Shown here piece after piece: positions 24,123 to 32,364 of a stretch of 64,000 bases of DNA. This stretch comes from Actinophytocola sp963840275 (lineage in GTDB: Bacteria > Actinomycetota > Actinomycetes > Mycobacteriales > Pseudonocardiaceae). The notes below the pieces were generated by a model that searched no databases, had not been told where the DNA came from, and saw only the letters and a program-made list of their open reading frames with translations. Each line of letters starts with the position of its first letter. Position 1 is the stretch's first letter. The stretch is taken from assembly GCA_963840275.1 (NCBI GenBank), contig CAWIYK010000001.1, positions 310,001-374,000 on the forward strand, given 5' to 3'. Both the position numbers and the translations under genes were made by a program.

Positions 24123-24138
24123 TGCCCATATGTTGTGT
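24123..24138 (-). promoter_or_regulatory. NrdR box, distal
   Basis: On the minus strand ACACAACATATGGGCA matches the NrdR consensus at 11 of 16 positions, the left half almost perfectly. The 15-bp spacer to the proximal box is the canonical three-turn spacing of NrdR sites, which makes the pair more convincing than either alone. Confidence 0.7.
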
Positions 24139-24793
24139 CGGCGTGTCGTGGGTGCTTCTGCGAGTCTGGATGGGACGCGCGGTCGGGCGATCGTGCTGTC
24201 GTCACGGGGGCGATGCCGTGCCTCGTCTGGCTGTGCCGTTCTTTGCGACGCAGGATGGGTCACGCGGTCGGACGATCGCGCTGTTGCTCTGGGGGCACGG
24301 GGTGGGGCGATCGACGCCGCACCTCGCCGGTTGTTCTCGATGGGGTGTTTGGTCACGGCGAGGCACGGCACCGGGCGTTGGGGTTGCGTGGCCAGGATCG
24401 CTGAGTTGATTTCCCCCGGGACTGGAGTTCCTGTCCAGTTCTGGGTCGGGGGCGAGCCCTGCTGGCACAAGCACACCCCTACCTTTCGATGCATCTTGTC
24501 GATCTATGTTGGATGCTTGAAAAGAGGCTTTGAAGCCGACAAGATTTGACGAAACCCCGGGAAGCCGAGCCTGCGCAGTGCAACCACCCACCAGTGCTTG
24601 CCGTCCAGGTCGGCGCGACCATCCTGGTTACCCCGTGCGGTAGCTCCCGATCTTTCGGTGCCGTGTCTTCGCCGCACCCGACCCACCCCGGTCGGAACCC
24701 TCCGGCGAAGGCGCGGCCTCGATCGCCCCAGCCCCCCACCGGCCCGGCCCCGTAGGCGATCGTCTGACCGTGTAACCACCCACCATCCCTCGG
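24139..24793. other. Gene-poor stretch between nrdAB control region and HNH gene
   Basis: No open frame here has coding character: the long frames are Trp/Cys/Arg-rich and run on both strands. The stretch holds the imperfect repeats listed separately and two copies of AACCACCCACCA (about 24586 and 24776). It may be debris of an older insertion. Confidence 0.6.
24168..24325. repeat. Imperfect direct repeat, period about 85 bp
   Basis: Two units begin GGATGGG and share ACGCGGTCGG-CGATCG (one variable base) followed by a CTGT...GGGGG stretch; over the first 43 bases about four fifths of positions agree. An inverted relative, GCGATCGTCTGACCGTGTAACC reading outward from about 24754, lies near the end of the HNH gene. 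Origin unknown. Confidence 0.5.
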
Positions 24794-25942
24794 TTAGAAC
24801 GGCGCGGGCTCCGGATCGGCGATCGGCTCCGGCTCATGCTCGATGCGGAAGCCGTGTCGGGTCACCCAGGTCACCCCGCGGCCGTCGCTGGATTTCTCCA
24901 CCCGCCAGCCCCCGACCGTCTTCGCCCGGTGATGCGGTCGACACGCGGGACGCACGTTCTCCTCATCCGTGCCACCCACCGGAAACGCGGTCAGATGATC
25001 CAGATCGCACAAGTGTGCCGGCTTGACACACCCCGGTCCGGTGCAGGTGGGGTAGGTGGCCTGGATGTGGTCCCGCAACGCGGCGGGTGGACTGTATTTC
25101 CGGCGTCCGACATCGACAGCGTGTCCGGTGAGCGGGTCGGTGAGCACTCGCTGCCAGATTGCGTCCTGCTGAGCGGCGAGTTGGAGTGCCCGCTGCGCCG
25201 GCAACCACCCATACCCCGCCAGATACCCCGGCTTGTCGTCCACCCCCAACACGGTCGTGGCCGGCAGGGTGAGCCGCACCTGCACCTTGGCGTTGCTGAA
25301 CCCCTTACCTGCCAAGCAATCCAATGCCACATCAGCGCTGATCTGATCCAGAGTCCGGTCGTCGCCGGCGGTCTTGATCTGCCGAGCCAACGCCCGCACC
25401 CGATCATGCGCCAGCTGAGTCCGCTCGACGTCACCCATGACCGTGAACAACCCCGCGCCGTCGTCGAGGTGCTCATGCATCACCTGCCGTGCCGCCGTTT
25501 TCGCTGCCGCACGCGCCGCGGCCGCCGCCGGATCCGCCAGGTTCACCGCCCGCCGCACCCGATCACTGAGCTGCCGCGGGTTCAACCCACCAGCCTGTGC
25601 GGCGATCGCCGCCTCCACCCGAGCCACATCCTCATCCGAGAGAACCTCAGTGGCCTCAGCGATCTGCCGCGCCTTGAACTCATCGATCTCGCCAGCGCGC
25701 AACGCCTTGAAGGTCGCCGGCAGCCGGGACGTCAACGCCACCGCCAACCCGATCCGCTTCCGCGCGAACGACACCGTCCACTTGAACGCCGCCGCAACCT
25801 CCAACGGCACGAACTCCCCATCATCCCCGGGATGCAGTGCCACGAACTGCGCGAGACAGTCCAACAACTCAGCCGACTCCCGAGCCACCCGACTCGCACA
25901 CCCGAGGCCCGCAACCAGCAGCTCATGACCTTCATCGAACAT
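24794..25942 (-). CDS. DUF222 protein with C-terminal HNH endonuclease motif
   Basis: 382 residues. The first 250 are the helical DUF222 domain (ALRAGEIDEFKARQIAEATEVL is a typical stretch). The C-terminus has the HNH nuclease signature: CTGPGCVKPAHLCDLDHLTAF, split here as Cys pair plus LCDLDH, then GGTDEENVRPACRPHHRAKT. These genes are multicopy in actinobacterial genomes and behave like selfish or intron-derived nucleases; their biological role is not established. The flanking DNA is gene-poor and repetitive, fitting a mobile history. Confidence 0.9.
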   Translation of the reverse strand: MFDEGHELLVAGLGCASRVARESAELLDCLAQFVALHPGDDGEFVPLEVAAAFKWTVSFARKRIGLAVALTSRLPATFKALRAGEIDEFKARQIAEATEVLSDEDVARVEAAIAAQAGGLNPRQLSDRVRRAVNLADPAAAAARAAAKTAARQVMHEHLDDGAGLFTVMGDVERTQLAHDRVRALARQIKTAGDDRTLDQISADVALDCLAGKGFSNAKVQVRLTLPATTVLGVDDKPGYLAGYGWLPAQRALQLAAQQDAIWQRVLTDPLTGHAVDVGRRKYSPPAALRDHIQATYPTCTGPGCVKPAHLCDLDHLTAFPVGGTDEENVRPACRPHHRAKTVGGWRVEKSSDGRGVTWVTRHGFRIEHEPEPIADPEPAPF

Positions 25943-26092
25943 ACGTTCAGACTACCTGCTCGCACGCCAAAACCCTTGCCCAGCAAGAATGTTCACCCGA
26001 CCGGGTACGTCTTGCGATGCAAGTAAACCTGCTGACTGTCCACGATTCCCTACGCTACAACGGTTATCACGAACTGGTAGTAGCCTCGGCGC

Positions 26093-27079
26093 GTGGGGAA
26101 CGGTCTGTACGTGATGGATCCGCGTTACTTCGACGACGTGTACGGGCCGGACGAGCGGGCCGCGATCGAACGGCATCTTCGGATCGACGTGCCGCCGTGT
26201 GCCGCGGCGGAGGTCACGCCCGCGATGCTCGCCGATGTCGAGGTGCTCGTCACCAGTTGGGGAGGGCCGCGGCTCGACGCCGAACTCCTTGCCGCGGCAC
26301 CGAAACTGGCGCTCGTGCTCTACGGGGCCGGCTCGGTGCGTCCGATCGTCACGGCCGAGTCGTGGGCGCGTGGTGTGCGGATCACGTCCGCCGCGGTCGC
26401 CAACGCCGCGCCTGTCGCCGAGTTCGCGGTCGGCCAGATCACCTACGCGCTCAAGCACGGCTGGCGTTACGTCCTCGAGTCGCGGCTTGCCGGGCGCGCG
26501 GCGCCGCTGCGGTCCGACGAGGGCGCGGCGCCGGCAGTGGTTGGGCTCGCGTCGCTCGGCGCTACTGGGCGGGCCACCGCGCGACTGCTCGCGCGGTACG
26601 AGGTGACCGTCCAGGCGTACGACCCGCACGTCGACCCCGCGGCGGCCGCCGAGTTGGGTGTCACGCTGGTCGACCTGCCCACCCTGTTCGCGACCTCGCG
26701 GGTCGTCAGCCTCCACACGCCCCTGCTCGACTCGACCCGGCACCTTGTCGGGGCGGAACTGCTGTCGTCGATGCCCCGGGACGCCACGCTGGTCAACACC
26801 GCGCGCGGCGGTCTGATCGACGAGTCCGCGCTCGTCGAGGTGCTCCGGCGCCGACCGGACCTGTTCGCCGTCCTCGACGTCACCGATCCGGAGCCACCGC
26901 CGCCGGGCTCACCACTGTTCACACTGCCGAACGTCGTGGTCACGCCCCATCTCGCCGGCAGCCTCGGGCTCGAGCGGCGTCGGATGGGCCGCGCGATGGC
27001 CGACGAGCTCGACCGGTACGTCAACGGTCGGCCGCTCCGGCACGAGGTGCTCGAGACCGCGATGGCGACGACGGCGTGA
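26093..27079 (+). CDS. D-isomer-specific 2-hydroxyacid dehydrogenase family protein
   Basis: 328 residues from GTG. The NAD-binding domain lies at about 120-290: GLASLGATGRATARLLA replaces the usual GLGAIG-type loop. RVVSLHTPLLDSTRHLV, VNTARGGLIDESALVEVL (catalytic Arg) and the final VVTPHLAGSL (His) match the family; the middle Glu is in LDVTDPEP. Possible substrates include phosphoglycerate-like or sugar-derived hydroxyacids. It stands alone, with no operon partner visible. Confidence 0.88.
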   Translation: MGNGLYVMDPRYFDDVYGPDERAAIERHLRIDVPPCAAAEVTPAMLADVEVLVTSWGGPRLDAELLAAAPKLALVLYGAGSVRPIVTAESWARGVRITSAAVANAAPVAEFAVGQITYALKHGWRYVLESRLAGRAAPLRSDEGAAPAVVGLASLGATGRATARLLARYEVTVQAYDPHVDPAAAAELGVTLVDLPTLFATSRVVSLHTPLLDSTRHLVGAELLSSMPRDATLVNTARGGLIDESALVEVLRRRPDLFAVLDVTDPEPPPPGSPLFTLPNVVVTPHLAGSLGLERRRMGRAMADELDRYVNGRPLRHEVLETAMATTA

Positions 27080-27094
27080 CCGTCGCCCGTGCTG

Positions 27095-27535
27095 CTAGCG
27101 GTGGCGGATCGACTTGCGTAGTTGGAGGATGCGGACCGTCCCCGGCACCGCGACGAGCAACGCGCCGGCGGCGACGCCGAGCAGGATCGCGACCGCGAGC
27201 GGCGCGTGGCCCGACATCCAGATGAAGTCGATCTGCACGCTCTGCGAGTTCTGCAGGATGAAGATCAGCAGCAGCACGAGGATGACGGCGGCGACGATCA
27301 GGCCGACCCACAGCCCCCCGAACCGGGAGCGACGGACCTTGGTGGTGGCCGGTTGGTGCTCGCTCGCGGGGGCGGGCACGTCCGTGGGCGGCAGCGCGGT
27401 CCCGGAAGGCGGCGTCGGTTGCTCGCTGCCGGTGAACTGCCCTGGCGGGCCGCCGGCGGGTTCACGCATGGGCGGCACCTGCGTGGGGACCGGCTCGGCG
27501 CTCGTGTGCCGTCCGGGAGAGCTGTCCTGTGTCAT
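27095..27535 (-). CDS. LapA-domain (DUF1049) membrane protein
   Basis: 146 residues. A Pro/Thr-rich, probably disordered first 70 residues leads to two membrane segments: LWVGLIVAAVILVLLLIFIL and APLAVAILLGVAAGALLVAV. Between them NSQSVQIDFIWMSG is the LapA signature, and the tail is basic (RILQLRKSIRHR). LapA proteins help assemble lipopolysaccharide in Gram-negatives; the role in actinomycetes is unknown. A GGAGG site precedes the ATG. Confidence 0.85.
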   Translation of the reverse strand: MTQDSSPGRHTSAEPVPTQVPPMREPAGGPPGQFTGSEQPTPPSGTALPPTDVPAPASEHQPATTKVRRSRFGGLWVGLIVAAVILVLLLIFILQNSQSVQIDFIWMSGHAPLAVAILLGVAAGALLVAVPGTVRILQLRKSIRHR

Positions 27536-27639
27536 GACGACCTCCGATCGAGGGCAGCACACTGCGAAGCTGGGTGGTTCCAACCTCCATAGTGCTCCCA
27601 ACCAGCCGCCACGGCGACTCGAGTCGGGCGTCCCGGTGG

Positions 27640-28707
27640 TCAGAGGGTGATTCGGTGTGTCGGCCGTGGGTAGGAGGGTTGGAAGGCGGCTGGTGGGGCG
27701 GGGGCTGACGTCGTCACTTCGCAGGCGGCGTCCGCGGCGGCGATGGCTGCTGAGCAGGCCGCGTTCAGCTCCGTGGGCGGCCAGGCCACTCGCAGGTTGA
27801 AGACCGCTCGCGCGGAGTTTGCCGCCGCGGGGCCGGGGACGTCCAGGGTGGGTGCGGCGCCCGCGCCCGTCAGGCTCACCTTCGTCAGGCCCGCCGCGCT
27901 CGACAGCGACACCTTCGCGTGGCCCACCAGCACGTCGGCCGCCGCGCAGGCTCTGGACAACGTCGACAGCGCCACCCGCGCCCACCGTGCCGGGGTGAAC
28001 TCACCTCGCACCTCGACGGTGTGGTTCAGCCAGCCCAACGACCCCTCCGCCGCGGCGTAGCGGTCGTAGTCCAGCTCCCCGTCCGGGCGGTCCGCCGCCG
28101 GCTCGCCGAGCCACAGGTCCACCAGCGCGCCGACCGCACCGGACCGCGCCGAGTACGGGACCACGCGCGCCGACGGGTTGCGGCGCGCGAGGTCCGCCAG
28201 CAGCGGGCGGACGTCCAGCAGGTCGATCTTGTTGACCGCCAGCACGTCCGCCTCCGCCAGCTGGTGCGCGTACAGGTATGCGGTGTCGGAACCGGACGCC
28301 CACTGCCGGACGAACGACCGGTACCGCAGCGGGTCCACGACCGTCGTCAGCGGCGCGACCGTCAGCGACGAGCCGTGGTGCTCACGCAGCGGCCGCACCA
28401 CCGTCGCCCGCAGGTCGGTGCAGCTGCCGACCGCCTCGGCGAGCACCACGTCCGCGCCGTCGGCGACGAGTGACGTCACCACCGAGGCCAACTCCTCGAA
28501 GCGGCAACAGAAACAGCCTTCCAGGACCTCGCCGACCGCGTCGGTCACGGTCCTGGCCAGCTGCGTGTCCACCAGGTCGCGGCCCTGGTCGTTGGTCACG
28601 ATCGCCGGCCGGTGCCCGCGCCTGCGTAGCTCGGTGGCCGCCGCCAACAGCGTCGTCGTCTTGCCCGCGCCCAGGAAGCCGCTCACCGGGCAGAACGTGG
28701 CTCGCAT
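27640..28707 (-). CDS. CobW/COG0523-type G3E GTPase (putative metal chaperone)
   Basis: 355 residues. The Walker A is GFLGAGKTTT near residue 10, the metal-binding GCFCC motif is at about 66-70, and NKIDL is the guanine-recognition motif. A CobW C-terminal-like region follows (GSLGWLNHTVEVRGEFTPARWARVAL). These GTPases deliver Zn, Co or other metals to client enzymes. It lies 24 bp downstream of the large glycosidase gene, with an operator palindrome in the gap, so the glycosidase could be its client, or the gene may be needed when metals are short. The C-terminal half is shorter than in classical CobW. Confidence 0.87.
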   Translation of the reverse strand: MRATFCPVSGFLGAGKTTTLLAAATELRRRGHRPAIVTNDQGRDLVDTQLARTVTDAVGEVLEGCFCCRFEELASVVTSLVADGADVVLAEAVGSCTDLRATVVRPLREHHGSSLTVAPLTTVVDPLRYRSFVRQWASGSDTAYLYAHQLAEADVLAVNKIDLLDVRPLLADLARRNPSARVVPYSARSGAVGALVDLWLGEPAADRPDGELDYDRYAAAEGSLGWLNHTVEVRGEFTPARWARVALSTLSRACAAADVLVGHAKVSLSSAAGLTKVSLTGAGAAPTLDVPGPAAANSARAVFNLRVAWPPTELNAACSAAIAAADAACEVTTSAPAPPAAFQPSYPRPTHRITL

Positions 28708-28723
28708 CCGCGACAGCCTTTCC

Positions 28724-28735
28724 GTAATCGATTAC
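28724..28735. promoter_or_regulatory. LacI-type operator palindrome, copy at CobW gene
   Basis: GTAATCGATTAC is a perfect 12-bp palindrome with the central CG typical of LacI-family sites. It includes the stop codon of the glycosidase gene and sits 16 bp before the CobW start. The same core occurs before the glycosidase. Confidence 0.6.
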
Positions 28736-31700
28736 CCGGAGATGACGACCTCGAGTGTGGAGCCGGCGCGGACCGTGACCCGCGTCGGCAGCGTCACGAG
28801 CACCCGGGCACCCTCGGTCTCGAACCGCACCCGACGACCTCCGACGGTCACCGACCGGACCCGCGACGCCGTCTCGAACGACAGCGTGCGCAGCCGCACC
28901 TGCCCGTACCGCACCTCGATCGCACAGGTCTGCGTCCCGTGCCGGCGCTTCTGCCGGTACCGGCCCCACCCCTCCGCCGCGGTGAACGCCGCGCGGAAGT
29001 CCTCCGGCGTCACCCGCGGCGCGAAGCCGAGGTGACCGCGCGGCCCGTGGTGCTCATACCCGCACACCGCCAGGTACACGCCGTAGCTCATCATCGCGCG
29101 GACGTAGTGGTCGCTGCACTCGATCTCGTTGTAGGGGTTGCGTTTCCGCGCGTCGTGCCGGTCGTGCACGGCCTTGGTCACCGCGAGGCCCTCGGTCACC
29201 ATGCCCGCCGCGACGAGGTGCGCGGCCAGTTGGTACTCCTGTCCGGTCCACACCTCGTTGAAGTATCCGACGACCCCGCCGACTCCCGCGTCCTCGGACC
29301 CGCCGAACGGCCACGTGCACATCAGCGTGCCCGCCTCGCCCGGCATCGCGTACACGCGCGGCGCGGGGATCCCCGGCGGCCGGTAGGACGACGCGTCCGG
29401 CACGAAGTTGTTGCGGAACACGCTCTCCAGCGCGGTCCGCGCCTTGTCCGCCGAGAAGACCCTTGGCAGCCCGAGCTGATCGGCGTACGTCTGGCCGTAC
29501 AGCTGGTCGATGTGGCAGCCGCGGTTGGAGTTCGGCGCGGTCGGGTGCTCCGGGTCGACCTTCTGGAAGAAGTAGCCGTACTCGTCGCTCCACAGTGTAC
29601 TTTCCAGGTACGCCGTGCCCCGGTGCGCGAGCTGGGCGTACCGCGCCGCGGTGGTCGGGTCGCCCATCTCCCGCGCCATCGCCGCGCCGGCGTGCAGCGC
29701 CGCGACGTACAGTCCGCTGATCCACGGGATCTCGCCCCACCACTGCGCGTCGAGGGTGTTCCACTGGCCGCCCTCGAGGATGCCGTCCCCGTCGCCGTCC
29801 TGCGTGATCACCCACTCGAGCGCCTTGCGCACCGACGGCCAGACCCGTCGCAGGAACGACATGTCCGGCGACATCTGGTGCTCGCGGTAGATCCGCAGGA
29901 TCGTGCCGCACTGGCCGTCGGCGAACCAGCCCTCTGCCTCGCCCCGGTTGCCGATCTCGCCGTTGGCGTGCAACGCGATGCCGAGGTCGACGCGTTCGCG
30001 GGTGTCCCGTTCCAGCTCGGGGAACAGGCGCGCGACCGACTGCGCGTAGTTCCACACGTGCCCGCAGGTGCCCGCGCAGCAGTACAGGCCCTCCCACGCG
30101 TAGAACCGGCCGTTGTCGAACCGGAAGCACGTGTTGGTGGCCACTGTGGACGCACTGGACAGCGTGCGTTCCAGGAACCAGTGCGGCAGCGAGGAGTCCT
30201 CGTACCAGGTGTGCACCCACTCGCGGGTCGCGCCCGCGAGCCGCGGCAGGTTGGCCGTCGTGTGCTCGGCCACCGCCCGCGCCGACGCGAACCTGGTCGC
30301 GTAGTGGTGGCGCAGTGTCGCGCCGTCCTGGAGCCAGCCGAACGCGGTCGGCTGCGTGGTGGGAAAGTGCCACGACACCAGGAACTGCACGGTCCGCGAC
30401 TGCCCGGGTGGGACGGTGGCGGGCACGGTGACGGTGGCCGACGCGCCGCCTTCGGGCGCCACCACGGCATCGTCGTGCGCGGCGGCGAGCGCGAACGTGC
30501 CGAACTCCGGCAGCTTCTCGATGGGCAGCGACCGGACCGGCCGGTCGCCGAACACGATCCGGCCGACGTTGACGTGCCCCCAGCCCGCGGCGATCGAGTC
30601 GACCACCTCGAGGTGCGCTGACTGGCCGGCCCACCTGCCGACGTCGAGCGACGTCGCGGTCAGCGGCTCGATCTCGCGGCCGATGAAGCTCGCGACCACC
30701 TCGCCGGCGACCACCACGTTCACGCAGGTGCGCTCGAGGTGCGCGCCGCCGCCGACCCATACCGTGACGTACCTGCGGTCCACCTGGAACGGTGCGCTCG
30801 TCAGCTTTCCCTGGTATGCGTCGGCATCGCCGCCGCCGCGGAAGTTGAACGACGTCGCGAACCGGCTGCCGACCACGTTCAGGTCGGTGATCTCGCCGAA
30901 CGGCCTGCGGAAGTCCGCCGGCGTCTCGGCGGGCGTGACCGGGCCGGCGCCGAACGCGTCGCCCTCGACCGTCCAGCCGTCGAACGTGCCGCTTTCCCAG
31001 TCCTCGAACAGGATGTCCGGACGGTCGGTGAACACGATCGCGTCGCAGTTCACGTGTGCCCACGGGCCGGTGGCCCGGTCGACGACCCGGATCCGGGCGG
31101 TGGCGCCGAGATGGGCGCTCACGTCCAGCATCGTCGCGATCATCGGCTCGCTGTCGCGGCCGGTCGCGCTCGCCACGACCTCGTCGCCGACCACCACCTC
31201 GACGCCGACCTCGCCCGGCCGCCTGCCGCCGCCGACCGACACCGCGACATGGCTGCGCTCGATCGTGAACTCGCGGCTGGTCAGCGTGCCCCGGTAGGCG
31301 TCCGCGTCGCCGCCGCCGCGGAAGTTGTGCGAGGTGACGAACTTCGTGCCGGACACCAGGAGGTCGCCGAAGCGGCGCATTTGGCCGGGCACCTCGGCCT
31401 GCGTCACCGGACCGGCGCCGAACGCGTCGCCATCGACCGTCCAGCCGTCGAAGGTGCCGCTCTCCCAGTCCTCGAACACGATGTCCGTGCTGTCCGGGCC
31501 CTCTCCCGCGCGTGCGGCGAACTCCACGCCCCGCACGCCGTGTCCGCCGAACGGGGTCGCGAGCAGTTCGGTGGGCTGCTGGTTCCTGCTCGTGAGGCAC
31601 ACCGGGTTCTCGCTCGCGCCGATCACCTCGACCCGCACCGCGCGTCGGGTGGTGTTGCGCAGCGTGAACGCGACGGTGGTGCCCGGGATGGTCGAGTCGA

Positions 31701-32292
31701 GCGTGTTCAGCGGGATGAACGGGGCGAACGCCTGGCAGGTCACCTCGACCGGGCAGTCGGGCGCGCGGTAGGTGACCGTGCCGATCGGGTACTGGCCGAC
31801 GAACCGCACGTCGGAGAAGCCCTCCGCGTCGAGTGTGCGGGTCTTTCCGTTGACCCGCAAGGAGAAGCTCTGGGCGAAGGGCGAGCTCGCGGTCAGCGGC
31901 GCCGCGTAGTGCGGGCCGCCGCCGGTCGCGCCGCCGAGCGGGTACGTCGACGGGTTGAGGATGTCCCAGGCCCACAGCCTGCCGTCGCCGGCGAGGTAGA
32001 CCTGCCCGCTGCAGCCGCCGCCGACCGGCATGCCGATGCGCTGCAGCGCATCGCCGGTGTACTCGGTCGGCTTGCCGCGACGGGTCAGCGCCGCGACCGC
32101 GTCTGGGGTGAGGTTCTTGTCCGCCGGCACGACCACCAGGCCGTCCGGGTCGAGCCCGAGGTCCGCGGCCGCACTCGCCGGCGCGGCGAGCATGCCGACG
32201 CCGGCCATGCCCATGGCGAGGAAGGACCGTCGGGAGTGACCGCTCGGTCGGCAGCACTCACCGTCGGGACAACACTCGGATGCAGTCGTCAT
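28732..32292 (-). CDS. Exported GH116-like glycoside hydrolase with two inserted repeat modules
   Basis: 1186 residues. The N-terminus has two Cys pairs (ECCPDGECC) ahead of a Tat signal (SRRSFLAMGMAG, AxA near 40). Residues 70-275 and 595-680 look like the GH116 N-terminal beta-sandwich; the (alpha/alpha)6 catalytic part follows (RFYAWEGLYCCAGTCGHVWNYAQ in parts, ILEGGQWNTLDAQWWGEIP, CTWPFGGSEDAG). The usual acid Asp fits NTLDAQWWG. Between the sandwich halves two 156-residue modules are inserted, each starting FEDWESGTFDGWTV. GH116 enzymes cleave beta-glucosides or related glycosides. The carbohydrate, and whether the inserted modules bind it, is unknown. A LacI-type palindrome precedes the gene. 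Confidence 0.8.
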   Translation of the reverse strand: MTTASECCPDGECCRPSGHSRRSFLAMGMAGVGMLAAPASAAADLGLDPDGLVVVPADKNLTPDAVAALTRRGKPTEYTGDALQRIGMPVGGGCSGQVYLAGDGRLWAWDILNPSTYPLGGATGGGPHYAAPLTASSPFAQSFSLRVNGKTRTLDAEGFSDVRFVGQYPIGTVTYRAPDCPVEVTCQAFAPFIPLNTLDSTIPGTTVAFTLRNTTRRAVRVEVIGASENPVCLTSRNQQPTELLATPFGGHGVRGVEFAARAGEGPDSTDIVFEDWESGTFDGWTVDGDAFGAGPVTQAEVPGQMRRFGDLLVSGTKFVTSHNFRGGGDADAYRGTLTSREFTIERSHVAVSVGGGRRPGEVGVEVVVGDEVVASATGRDSEPMIATMLDVSAHLGATARIRVVDRATGPWAHVNCDAIVFTDRPDILFEDWESGTFDGWTVEGDAFGAGPVTPAETPADFRRPFGEITDLNVVGSRFATSFNFRGGGDADAYQGKLTSAPFQVDRRYVTVWVGGGAHLERTCVNVVVAGEVVASFIGREIEPLTATSLDVGRWAGQSAHLEVVDSIAAGWGHVNVGRIVFGDRPVRSLPIEKLPEFGTFALAAAHDDAVVAPEGGASATVTVPATVPPGQSRTVQFLVSWHFPTTQPTAFGWLQDGATLRHHYATRFASARAVAEHTTANLPRLAGATREWVHTWYEDSSLPHWFLERTLSSASTVATNTCFRFDNGRFYAWEGLYCCAGTCGHVWNYAQSVARLFPELERDTRERVDLGIALHANGEIGNRGEAEGWFADGQCGTILRIYREHQMSPDMSFLRRVWPSVRKALEWVITQDGDGDGILEGGQWNTLDAQWWGEIPWISGLYVAALHAGAAMAREMGDPTTAARYAQLAHRGTAYLESTLWSDEYGYFFQKVDPEHPTAPNSNRGCHIDQLYGQTYADQLGLPRVFSADKARTALESVFRNNFVPDASSYRPPGIPAPRVYAMPGEAGTLMCTWPFGGSEDAGVGGVVGYFNEVWTGQEYQLAAHLVAAGMVTEGLAVTKAVHDRHDARKRNPYNEIECSDHYVRAMMSYGVYLAVCGYEHHGPRGHLGFAPRVTPEDFRAAFTAAEGWGRYRQKRRHGTQTCAIEVRYGQVRLRTLSFETASRVRSVTVGGRRVRFETEGARVLVTLPTRVTVRAGSTLEVVISG
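30550..31486 (-). repeat. Tandem duplication inside the GH116 gene
   Basis: Two copies 468 bp apart (156 codons). Both start with FEDWESGTFDGWTV-(D/E)GDAFG, continue with NFRGGGDADAY and close with WAHVNCDAIVFTDRP or WGHVNVGRIVFGDRP. The nucleotide match is strong at the start and weaker later, so the duplication is not very recent. Such modules resemble those attached to bacterial fructan- and sucrose-cleaving enzymes. Confidence 0.85.
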
Positions 32293-32303
32293 CGAACGCC
32301 TCC

Positions 32304-32317
32304 GGTAATCGATTACC
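32304..32317. promoter_or_regulatory. LacI-type operator palindrome before the GH116 gene
   Basis: GGTAATCGATTACC is a perfect 14-bp palindrome 12 bp upstream of the ATG. Its core TAATCGATTA is identical to the site before the CobW gene. No LacI-family gene is in the window, so the repressor is encoded elsewhere. Confidence 0.7.
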
Positions 32318-32364
32318 CGACTACAGCGTAGGCACCGGAGGCCTGGGAATCCAGCCCTTGACAG

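Noticed and set aside
24168..24325. CRISPR array
   Set aside because: Only two imperfect units with an 85-bp period, no constant short repeat with unique spacers, and no cas genes.
23880..24549. Plus-strand frames over the riboswitch region
   Set aside because: They cross the riboswitch and the NrdR boxes, lack ribosome sites and change character without conserved motifs.
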